This document shows positions 11,455 to 20,187 of a DNA stretch of 47,275 nt, piece after piece. Under the pieces are notes generated by a model. That model was not told the origin of the DNA. It was given only the letters and a program-made list of their open reading frames with translations, and ran no database searches. How positions within the stretch are numbered: the first letter of the stretch is position 1; each line of letters starts with the position of its first letter. Made by a program: the position numbers and the translations under genes. The stretch spans positions 112,159 through 159,433 of the forward strand of contig JH154873.1 in NCBI GenBank assembly GCA_000226015.1. Direction: 5' to 3'. The stretch is from Mnemiopsis leidyi (taxonomy: Eukaryota; Ctenophora; Tentaculata; Lobata; Bolinopsidae).

Positions 11455-11992
11455 TTCCATTGGCGAAAATTGGATCCATTATGATGAAACGAATGGATCC
11501 ACTCGATGGTGATACTCGATTCTTGATCACAAATCAGAGTGGTGGATCATTTGGAATGACAGTGGCACCAATGACGACATTTGTATTTTCTTCCATTGGT
11601 GATAATGGCGATTCAATTTCAAACAACTTATTATAATACTGGCAATGGCAACAAGGGTGCCAATGGCAATAATGGTGATAATTACAAATGGCGACATTGG
11701 CGGCATTGTCACCACTTGCACCATTGTAAGTTTTTCAGCTAATGCACCATTGTCGCCATTTGCGTAATTTTCCCAATGTCTCCATTACAAATATACCAGC
11801 AATATTATTTTCCGATTGGTTCCATTGTCACCAACGAAATTTTTTGGCACAACTGTCGCCATTGGCACCACTGGCACAATTAGCGCCATTGGAATTCCAA
11901 ATGATCCAACATTTGTGGTGATTGTGAGGGGAGTATCGCCATCGAGTGGATCCATTGGTTCCATTATAATGGATCCCATGGTCGTCAATGGC
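11455..11992. repeat. about 0.5-kb imperfect palindrome of ATTGG/CCAAT-rich repeats
   Basis: The left arm from 11472 (GGATCCATTATGATG, then AATGGATCCACTCGATGG and GGATCATTTGGAAT) reappears as reverse complement ending at 11976 (GGATCCATTATAATGG, AATGGATCCACTCGATGG, GGATCATTTGGAATTCC). The axis is near 11724. Inner parts are degenerate CCATTGGCGNCA-type units, so the arms are both inverted and internally repetitive. Open frames on both strands here are repeat translation, not genes. Confidence 0.8.
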
Positions 11993-12130
11993 GATCGCCA
12001 TTGGCGCAAATGGCGATTGAGACAACCATTGGCACCACTGACCTCATCGCTATTGGCGACAATGGACCATACATTTGTTCTATTGAGTGGATCTACTAGT
12101 ATTGGCGCCAATAGCGCCAATTGTCCCACT
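11993..12130. repeat. continuation of ATTGGCGCCA-type repeats
   Basis: Contains small perfect palindromes: the end of AATGGCGATCGCCATT (which begins just before this stretch) and ATTGGCGCCAAT near 12099-12115. It appears to be the same repeat family as the adjoining palindrome, without a matching left arm. Confidence 0.6.
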
Positions 12131-12549
12131 CACCAAACTATTTGACCCTTTTGTCGATTGAAAATATACTTAAACGTATCAAATGACCTACTCATCTCCA
12201 GAAGCAATGGTCTTCCTTAAAATCAAAATATCATAGGTGCACACATCACAAAGAAAATTAGGTTTCAAAAATTTGAAGCACCTAGTTTTAACAAAAAGGA
12301 AGTAACTTTCTAACAGATTGTCAGTCCCTGCTTTTACGTCCATTTTTAGATATTTCAAGCTTGTGATATCCTCCAGGAATGATAATGTACTTTGTATGTG
12401 ATGAATCATGTGTGAAACATTTTTATTGAATCAAGATCCCGTGTGATATCAGTATGTAATATCACACCCTAACTCCTAGTCCTTACCCGTTTCCGCAATA
12501 AGATTTAACTTGTATTTAACTAGTCCATGACTCACTAGTCACTTCTACA
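12131..12549. other. upstream region of the reductase gene
   Basis: AT-rich, with no clear TATA box at a fixed distance and no open frame of interest. The transcription start of the downstream reductase presumably lies here, but I cannot place it. Confidence 0.35.
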
Positions 12550-15106
12550 ATGTTCCCAGCGACCAAACCAAAAGTTTTGGTGACCGGAGTCACGGGATTT
12601 GTGGCCTCTCACATCACGAAACGTCTCTTGAAAACGAGTAAGTTTGATTGTAGACTTGTTATTTTTGGTGTCATTTCCATCGGCGATGAAATACGTTGGT
12701 TGCTCTTCACATTTTATTTTCCTTTTTCGGGTGACATCTTTATTGATTTTAAAACTTTATGAATGTTACTGAAGCTCTATAATCATTGCTAGGTAACTTA
12801 TTTCTAAGTAGAACGTAAAGACCCCTCCTCAGACAAATATATAGTACACGGTACGGTGAGGAGTAGACACAACCGCAAGAGGGTCAAACCCGTCACCAAG
12901 TTCCACAATGCGGTAGAAAATCTCCGACTCTTTGAATGTAACTTGTTGGACGACCTCAACTGGGACAGGTTTGAAATTCTGTGATTGCAAGAACTTCCCG
13001 TTGTTGCCAAATGTTACTGCCTAATGCCTATCTGCTAAAAACACACTTTTTATTAATCAATGTTAATTAATTTTAATGTGAGCGGTTAAATTTTATTGCC
13101 TAATGCCTACCTACTAAAAACACACTTTCGTTTATGTTAGCGGTTAAATGTAATTGCCTCATGCCTATGTACCTATACTAACAGCACACTTTTTATTAAT
13201 GTTAGCTGCTGAAAGTGAACATCTACACTCTCTCAGGGCTGTTAGCGACTGTACCTACGTTATTCACGTCGCTTCTCCCTTCCCAGACTCCCAACCCGGT
13301 GAACCCTCCTCTGTCGTAATCCCTGCTGTTGAGGGAACCAAGAGAGTCTTGGACGCTTGTAAACGAGCGGGAACTGTCAAAAGAGTGGTTCTCACAAGCA
13401 GTATTGCAGCCATTTCAGGTCAGTTGATATCATGAGAACTGCGGCAGTGCGACCTTCTGTAGTCTGCTAATTTGGTTTTAAACTCATAAAGCAATTTTAA
13501 TGCAATTTTTCGAACAAAAATCAGTCGCATACTTTTTTGGATCCCCTTTAAACGCCCCTATAAAGCTATAAGAGACAAAAAGTAAATTGTCCCGGTCAGG
13601 CGGAAAGCAGAGAGGTGACTATCATTACACAGAGGGAGAATGGAGCTCCCAGGCCGATTGTGACCCGTACTGTCTCAGCAAAGTACTAGCAGAGAAAGCA
13701 GCTTGGGAAACGGCGGCTTCAGGTTTGTCTAACACTATACAGTCTCTATTTTCCATGTTGAGATTTGACCCTGGCAAGGGGGGAGGTTTTTTTCCCGGTC
13801 GCACTGGTTATTTTCTTTGACTTTGTCTCAGTTTTACGTTTCCCATCACATATCCTGAAATGCACTTATTCACCAGCAAATTTCGAGTTGGTCGCTCTCA
13901 ATCCGACAATGTGTTTGGGTCCGGTTCTTGTGGGAGAATGTACTTCTATGTTGGTAAGTAAAATTTTTGTAGGACTAGGAGAATGTACTTCTATGTTGGT
14001 AAGTAAAATTCTTGTAGGACTAGGAGAATGTATATCTATGTTGGTAAGTATTAATTAAAATTCTTGTAGAAGAGTGTAATTCTATGTTGGACGTTGTAAG
14101 TTCATTAAGGGACTAAACTTCTGTCTCGAGGTTATTTGACATATATCTAATATCTATTTGCTGGTTTACTATGACCAAGAATAAGATAATTAAGATATGA
14201 TCATGATATTTGAAAAAATTAATTTCTTGCTTATGCAAATCTTTAAACATTAAGGTTGGAGTGGAACTTCGCGAATCATTGACCCAGTAATTGAAATTAA
14301 ACTTTGTACAGTTAGTTAAAAGGATTCTGGAGGGCGGCTACCCGATGCTTCCAAAGATATTTCTTCCGACGGTCGATGTCCGGGATGTTGCAGACGCTCA
14401 TATTTCTGCCATGCTGGCTCCGAACGCTGCTGGAAAACGGATTATCATTCAGTAAGCAATTAAGATTTTTAGAAGTTGGAACATCCGCCTTTAATGGTTT
14501 TTCTGAAAAGATTTGATTTTCAGCCGCTTAATCTTACGCACTCTCTTCAGCTCAACAAATTTTTGGCTCAGAGACATTGCTCAAACAATCCACGACGTTT
14601 TTCTGATCAAGGTTACAAGATCTCAATTCGGGACATGCCAGATTGGGCCTTAACAATCGCTTCTAAGATAAACAAATCGGCCAAGTTTGTGTCCAGTAGC
14701 GTCGGAAAGATCATCACATACGACACTAAAAACGTAAGTTACCCCGGAACTCAGGCTTGAGCTTTGCTTCTTGCCTAACATAAAGGTTTACTTAATCACA
14801 ATAACTTTATCAGGCAGAGCTATTTGTCTGTAACTGTAATTAAAATTGAAGAACGACGGTAAAACTTTAGTACACGTTATACATTCATTGCCTATAGCAC
14901 ATAGTTTTTATCACTCATTGTAAAGAAACCAATTTCAGATGCACGAAATCCTGGGTATCCAAGGGAGGGACGTGAGGGCTGCTGTTATAGACATGTGCTA
15001 CAGTATGATCGAGTTGAAGTTAGCCTCCAAGAAAGACAAATACGTCTCAAACGTCTGTTACCTTGACGATACTGAGCTGTCCTTTGAGAACGTTGTCCAG
15101 TTTTGA
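12550..15106 (+). CDS. NADP-dependent extended SDR, dihydroflavonol/cinnamoyl-CoA reductase-like; exon 7 frame break
   Basis: Eight exons with GT-AG ends and matching phases: 12550-12637, 12833-12968, 13237-13418, 13600-13722, 13877-13953, 14312-14451, 14551-14733, 14939-15106 (stop TGA). The predicted protein is about 365 residues, near the family's usual 320-360. It is probably a cytosolic reductase of a carbonyl substrate using NADPH. Seen: TGVTGFVAS Rossmann motif (residues 12-20), HGTVRS with the NADP-preferring Arg, DCTYVIHVASPF, LTSSIAA (catalytic Ser, about 129-130), YCLSK (Y159/K163), then LNPTMCLGPVL, VDVRDVADAH and a C-terminal VLGI-type segment (EILGIQGRDVRAAVIDM). Substrate unknown. 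Exon 7 reads TNFWLRDIAQTIHDVF in one frame and DQGYKISIRDMPDW in the next; the switch lies in a T5 run near 14607-14612, one base short, so either a sequencing indel or a disabling mutation. The exon-5 donor is tandemly triplicated. A polyadenylation signal AATAAA at 15737-15742 could end the transcript. Confidence 0.85.
13016..13207 (+). repeat. three-copy repeat of about 65 bp in reductase intron 2
   Basis: Three diverged tandem copies, each with TTGCCTAATGCCTA, then CTAAAAACACACTTT and a TTAGCGGTTAAAT block. The array occupies most of the intron between exons 2 and 3 and ends about 30 bases before the exon-3 acceptor. Confidence 0.8.
13933..14090 (+). repeat. 45-bp tandem repeat carrying the exon-5 splice donor three times
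   Basis: GGAGAATGTACTTCTATGTT with a following GGTAAGT occurs with a strict 45-bp offset at 13933, 13978 and 14023, giving donors at 13954, 13999 and 14044. A fourth, decayed copy near 14070 has lost its GT. The frame of exon 5 stays open through the first three copies, so each donor adds exactly 15 residues. The intervening TTCTTGTAG blocks resemble acceptors, but the 19-base gaps are too short to be introns. Confidence 0.9.
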
Positions 15107-15736
15107 AGGGGCAGGAAAGTGCAAGTGGGCATACTTATTACTTTCAGTGTCGCACCCTCAGCTTAATTTCGTGTCAGAAAAATGTCGAGTTTGAAGTTGG
15201 CCAGTGAGATTGCTTATGTTAGCTTAAAGGAAAAACTGCTAAACTATTAACAGCGACAAGACTTCTTTTTCAGCTCTAAGCTCTACATCTGATTTGATCT
15301 TTACTTTAACTGGAAAGTCTCACTGTTTAACTTTGCATCATAATTATAACTTTGCACTTACAGTACTTTTATTTACAGTACTTACATACACTTACAGTAC
15401 AGTTACACTCTGACAGTCTGACTCAGGGGCAACTAGGAATTTAATAAGTGCAGGTACAATATGACAATAAGTATACTACTAATAGCAATTATACAATTTT
15501 ACTTGGCGTTTGTTGTTTGTGTTCCTAAAATGAAATAATTCATATTCATATAATTGATAATTCACTGACAAAAAATGGAAATGAAAAATGTGTACTTATT
15601 TATTGTGTTATACGTAAATTAAATCTGTAACGTCTAATTGATCGACTGATCGTATTACGTTGCACATAAAAACGGTTTTGAAATTGTACTCGAAGTTTAA
15701 TTATAACAACTTTTAATTAAATGCAGTTGCCAAATT

Positions 15737-15742
15737 AATAAA
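15737..15742 (+). terminator. candidate polyadenylation signal of the reductase gene
   Basis: AATAAA about 630 bases after the stop codon, the first canonical hexamer I found on this strand after the gene. The actual cleavage site is not shown by the sequence. Confidence 0.35.
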
Positions 15743-15824
15743 ATTTGAATATTGGCAAGGTGATACCGGAAACTTTGTATAGGTTACGAGTCCATGATTC
15801 CTCATATTCTGAGACATTTCTGAG

Positions 15825-15893
15825 ACATGGAAATTTCGTGGGAATTTCATGGGAATTTTGTGAGAATTTCATGGGAATTTTGTGAGAATTTGG
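15825..15893. repeat. 22-bp tandem repeat (ATTTCATGGGAATTTTGTGAG)
   Basis: Two clear copies and one diverged copy in tandem, close to the likely 3' end of the reductase transcript. Confidence 0.75.
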
Positions 15894-15994
15894 CCGAAAA
15901 TGACTTCTAATTGTAACTAAAGATGTAAATACATGAACAAACAATCCAAATCATCATAAAATTAAAAAGCCTCAGTAGCCCTAGAGGGGAAATT

Positions 15995-16089
15995 CAAATA
16001 GGGACCTTGTCTGACTTTGTCCGACCCTCATTCGAAGCGAATTGGAATAAAATGACAGGAGGGTGCGCGCTGCCGTACAAATAGGGACC
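15995..16089. mobile_element. short repeat copy A1 flanked by 12-bp direct repeats
   Basis: CAAATAGGGACC occurs at 15995-16006 and again at 16078-16089, bracketing 71 bp that contain GACTTTGTCCGA, GAATAAAATGACAGGAGGG and GCGCGCTGC. The 71-bp block has a relative at 17545-17656. The flanking duplication looks like a target-site duplication, but tandem amplification of one unit would give the same picture. Confidence 0.5.
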
Positions 16090-17488
16090 CCAAAGTAAGG
16101 TTAAAGAAAAAACAGCAATATGCCAAAAATTATATGTTGAGACATATCGTTATAGGGCCCTAGATCGTACACGAAGCTGCAAATAAATATAATCATGATA
16201 ATGCCCCAGAGTGGTCCTGCATGGTCGGTAGAGTGCAGCCAAGGCCGGGAGCACACCGTTGGGCCGGGCCTTTGGGCCCTTATTAAGTTGACGAGATTAT
16301 ATCCGTCTAACGTTCCAACTAGCTGCGTGAGTCGGGTATCACCGCGACAATAATTAAGGCCTTTTCCGTGTTTTGGCCATCATTGGCTGAAATCTACCGA
16401 TCACCATGCCTAGGACCACGCTGGGGCACAATTGGGGGTTCATCATCTTGTACGATATAATTATATACGGCCAAATATTATATCGATGTCTCAAAAATTC
16501 CCATGAACCATGGAAATCTGAAATCAATCTTTCCGATCCCGCTCAGCCTGCCAGTGCCACAGCTTTCAGGCGGCATTTATCGCTTGATTTGGCTTCTGTG
16601 AGACGCAGAGCAACGCAATTGGTCGAAAATATAAATGTGGCTTCTACACCCAGAAAACGTTACTGGCTATTGCGTCTGACTACCTGTGATCTTTTTTCTC
16701 TAGGACCAAGCGCTATGCGCGCTCCGTGATTGGTTAGTTGAATCACGTGCACGCTCCTAGTTAAAGTTATTTTTCTAGGGTTCCGAAAAGTGGTCAAAAT
16801 CAGTTTTTTCAAAATAACTTTTGTTGTAAAAGGTCTTCAAATTGCCTCCTGGGGAGGCAACGATTAATTTAGAAAACGGTCATTTTGCAACAAACCGGAC
16901 CTCTTTATTCCACTTACTTTTGAAGTTACGATATAGCTGGGAAGGATTCCTGGGCAAGGTCCTTGCCTTGCGTTGCGGCCCATTTTCAATGTTCGGGGCG
17001 GCGCAGCTTCGCTGCAGCTGCCGCGCATATTCGCGAGCGGCAGCACGTCAGACAACGTTTGACAGCAAGGTCCAGGCTGGCCAAAACCCCGAAAAATGAA
17101 AAAGAACATGCACCCTAATGCCTAACAACGGGCGCTGCGCGGCTCTATATCTAGTCTTTCTAAGTTTCCCTGATAGGAAAGTCTTTGTTGCAAAGCAAGT
17201 ACAAAAACTAAGGTCTTTAGGCAATTAGGCAAAGCCCTATCGTTTGCTTTTATGACTTCATCTTGCTCAAACAAAATCATGGCCCTAATTTGCGCGCGCG
17301 CGTAGCGTGCGTAAGTGGTAAGCACAGGGTTAGGTGAAACTTTGTAGGTTGATAACCTACTGTCGCGGCCATCACGCGCTCTCGCGCCGCGCATTTCTGG
17401 CCTGGCGAAGAAATTTTAGACGCGCATCGCCCGTTGAGGCATGAGGTGAAACTTCGTCTAATCCTTGCCTTATTTGAAAAATATTATA
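16090..17488. other. unassigned, mobile-element-like sequence
   Basis: GC content and CpG/GCGC content are raised compared with the flanks. Related repeat copies lie on both sides, but I find no transposase, reverse transcriptase or host exon. Open frames here (for example 16406-16729) have no recognisable motif. A CACGTG site lies at 16744-16749. Confidence 0.4.
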
Positions 17489-17656
17489 TCGGGAGGGTGC
17501 CATGCGCGTTGCTTTACAATTGTTTACCATGGTTGCTAGATTTATTGTGTGACTTTGTCCGATCCGACCCTTATCACTCATTTGAAGCGAAAAGGCAAAG
17601 GAAGAGAATAAAATGACGGAGAATAAAATGACGGGAGGGTGCGCGCTGCTGTACAA
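17489..17656. repeat. repeat copies A3 and A2, related to A1
   Basis: 17545-17656 repeats the A1 block in the same orientation: GACTTTGTCCGATCC, TTGAAGCGAA, AATAAAATGACGGGAGGGTG, GCGCGCTGCTGTACAA. The inner GAATAAAATGACGG is itself duplicated. 17489-17520 carries a decayed partial copy (GGGAGGGTGCCATGCGCGTTG). Direct-repeat copies about 1.5 kb apart may be the ends of one composite element. Confidence 0.6.
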
Positions 17657-18340
17657 CTAGATTTCGTGACAGTTATTTTATCACATGTCAGTCTGTTAGA
17701 ATCTTAGAGTGCACACCATGCAGGAGGAAAAAATTTAGTGGAATTATAACCATAATATTTGGCATCAAACGTCGCGTTTTGTTAAATTGTACTTAAGGCA
17801 GAATTACTGCAATTATTCCTGTATATGTTAATATGCAGAAGCTAAGTGAACGACAAAACAATGGCATCATGAGGTCCCCTAATCTTTGTTTTAACGTGAA
17901 AAATGTTGGTTGATCAAATATCACTGAATCAGCAAAGGGGAATACATTTCAAATGATCACACTTGAATATGGAGTGAACGACCATGATGAAGTTATCAAA
18001 GTTTGTCCAAAATCACATTTTTTCTTGAAATAATCACAATTTTTTAGAAAATTTTTATGTTTTAAAGTATTTCAACTCTTCTCACCACAATCTCCTTAAA
18101 TACTACTTACTACTACTATTTTAGTTGAGTGCCTCTGCAATCCTTGTTGTCTTCTACAATCGGAGGGGACCCTAGAGAGATCCATGCAGTACCAAGTAAC
18201 TTATATTTTAATGATTACTACAAACTGTAAAAACTTAAAATTTAGTTTGTAATACACCCATATATCGCACTTTTCTGGCCAAATTCTAAAAATTCATTGG
18301 CCTCTGAAGTGGGAGTGGGGCCGGGGGAGGTAAGACCTTG
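17657..18340. other. gene-free stretch
   Basis: AT-rich. No exon, element boundary or repeat structure that I can support. Confidence 0.4.
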
Positions 18341-18770
18341 TAATAAATAAATAAATAATAAATAAAGAATAATAAATAATGATGCCAGCATCATCACACA
18401 TAATCACTCAAATTATCTAAGTAAATCTACAAATTGTTACAAGTTTATAAGGTATGCAAAATCTGATAAAGGTTTATAAATCTCTTCTGAGCTACAATAG
18501 GATTATCCTTAAGATAAATATTATGCTTTAACTTATTCTTCAAATAATTTACATCTTTCATTCTATCAAAAATTTCATCAGAGATTTCCCAAAAATTTCC
18601 CACACCACATATTCCCAAAGCTTTAGTTTTACACTTAAACACTTCTAAATTGAATTTAAAAACGTTTAAACTATAAGAAATCTTAACCTCAATAGGTAAC
18701 TTATTCCATAATAGCATAACCCTATCATTTAAAAATATTTTCCTTATATCCGATTGATCTTTGAATCTTT
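18341..18770 (-). mobile_element. 3' end of a non-LTR retrotransposon (RT C-terminus and A/T tail)
   Basis: Minus-strand reading gives KDQSDIRKIFLNDRV, then LLWNKLPIEVKISYSLNVFK, the W-x-x-LP-x-E-V...S-x-N-x-FK block found at the C-terminus of many CR1/L2/Jockey-type reverse transcriptases. It continues open for about 70 residues and stops at 18445-18447. The 3' end is marked by a TTATT/TTTA microsatellite tail at 18341-18378. Nothing 5' of about 18770 could be followed, so the copy is 5'-truncated or decayed upstream. Confidence 0.7.
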
Positions 18771-19726
18771 ACTTTTTCCTTGATTACATAATCAGGGAGG
18801 TTAGACCATGATCAAGCTTGATTTATTCATGTGAACAACATAGGACGTTTTACAGGGCCCATTGCATGACGACAGGACCCATTGCCCGCTGACATATAGA
18901 AAATGTGTCTTATAAGCAAACTTTTTGTAATGAGAGACACGTTGAGTGTTCTGCGCAAGGCGCTGTGCGCGGCACAGCCTGGAGTGATGATGAGTCTACC
19001 TCAACCTCAAACCTGCTGCCGCGTGCGCGCATTGCGCGGCCTATCCAACGCAGAGAAATGATCTATATTTTATATTTTGATTGTGTAAAATGCCAAGAAA
19101 AAAAAATTGTATTTTACTCTGTCAATAGATCTGCCTCACACAAAGAATTTAACTATCTTGGGGCTAATGTTGGAACAACCTATCACCTGAACTTCAAACA
19201 TCATCAGATATTCTCTCCTTTAGAAAAGCATACAAGAACCAACTACTTCTATCTGCCTTAGAAGATCCAAATTACGTTATAAATAACACATGGACTACCT
19301 TTATAAACCTACACATATTATTCAAGATCCTCCAACTCAGTTATTTCATCTAAATCTCACAGATTTAGATTTGATAAGATTGTAACCAATTAAAAGGGTT
19401 GTTAGATTCACTCTCAATTTTTCCCATTTTAGTCAACTTTAAATCAGTAATGTTTAAGTTATGCTTACTTCTATGCACTTAACTACAACAACGCATACTT
19501 TTAACAGCTCAACCAGTTACCCAGGGTTCCGTATATAGTGATATGTGATGATATGTTTTATTTTATGACATTTTGATGTTAACTGTTACGCTTAACCAGT
19601 TACTCAAGGTCCATATGTTATATTGTTATTTTTTAAGTCTTTATGTCAATAGTTAAACTGACATGACACTAATATGATTTAACATAATACTGGTTTTGGT
19701 CATTTTATCAAAATTTCTAATTTATT
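18771..19726. other. unassigned stretch, possibly element debris
   Basis: Contains a GC-rich patch around 18955-19040 with several GCGC runs, and an open frame at 18905-19261 without recognisable domains. The remainder is AT-rich. Confidence 0.35.
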
Positions 19727-19757
19727 CAAGAATACAATCTTCTTCTTAGTGGGGGCA

Positions 19758-19769
19758 GGGCCGAAGCCC
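19758..19769 (-). ncRNA. GGGC-UUCG-GCCC tetraloop hairpin near LINE 3' end
   Basis: On the minus (element) strand the RNA would read GGGCUUCGGCCC, a very stable UUCG-capped stem about 18 bases from the element's 3' end. In LINEs such terminal hairpins can serve reverse-transcriptase recognition; that role here is inference. Confidence 0.5.
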
Positions 19770-20087
19770 AACGGCTGGGAGTTAGCTCCCGTTCACACCC
19801 CAGTGAAAATTAGTGGTTCCTCGCGGTGTAGCGCAAGGATTCCACTACGAGTACAGGGGTCAAGCACTTCAGGCTGCAGAAGGCGCGATGAGCTGTAACC
19901 GCTGGCAGGTCTTGTCACTGGTGACAGTGGCCAGAGAGTGTCTCATAGTTTTACTTTGCTTCTAGGGTTTTAAGTTGGCCTGTCCTATGAAGAAAGTTGA
20001 CTATATGAGATAAAGTGTGTCGGTCCACGATGTCTCTCACTGTTGTGAAGTGCGAATCGAAAAATTCGACTCGCAGCTCCCACAGCT

Positions 20088-20100
20088 NNNNNNNNNNNNN
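20088..20100. other. assembly gap (13 N)
   Basis: Thirteen unresolved bases within the minus-strand LINE copy. They may hide a short repeat or a collapsed join. Confidence 0.99.
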
Positions 20101-20187
20101 GGCTGAAGAGAGTCCTCCGAGACTCTCCCAGGAGAAGGACTTGTGAGCGGTATGAAGGCCGTCACAAGGAGGGGCAAGAATACAATC

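Larger units (their letters stand above)
19727..20187 (-). mobile_element. 5'-truncated non-LTR retrotransposon with 13-bp target-site duplication
   Basis: CAAGAATACAATC is present at 19727-19739 and again at 20175-20187, exactly bracketing 435 bp. On the minus strand the insert opens with a truncated frame (LAPPCDGLHTAHKSFSWESL, later ELRVEFFDSHFTTVRDIVD and NFLHRTGQLKTLEAK before a stop at 19951-19953). A 3'UTR of about 210 bases follows and ends in a GGGC-TTCG-GCCC hairpin and an (AAG)-like tail next to the duplication. The layout is that of target-primed reverse transcription with 5' truncation. The peptide is probably the extreme C-terminus of a LINE ORF2; the clade is not identified. 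The intact duplication suggests a fairly young insertion. Thirteen Ns interrupt the coding part. Confidence 0.7.

Noticed and set aside
11785..12145. Overlapping open frames on both strands (about 110-114 codons)
   Set aside because: Low-complexity ATTGG/CCAAT repeat and palindrome; no stable protein pattern.
12843..12848. Acceptor ATATATAG for reductase exon 2
   Set aside because: It would delete the KYIV strand leading to HGTVRS; the CTCCTCAG acceptor ending at 12832 restores the expected family spacing.
14512..14550. Earlier acceptor (GATTTTCAG ending near 14523) for reductase exon 7
   Set aside because: Phase would match, but it adds about nine residues absent from the family; the acceptor at 14550 joins family-like sequence directly.
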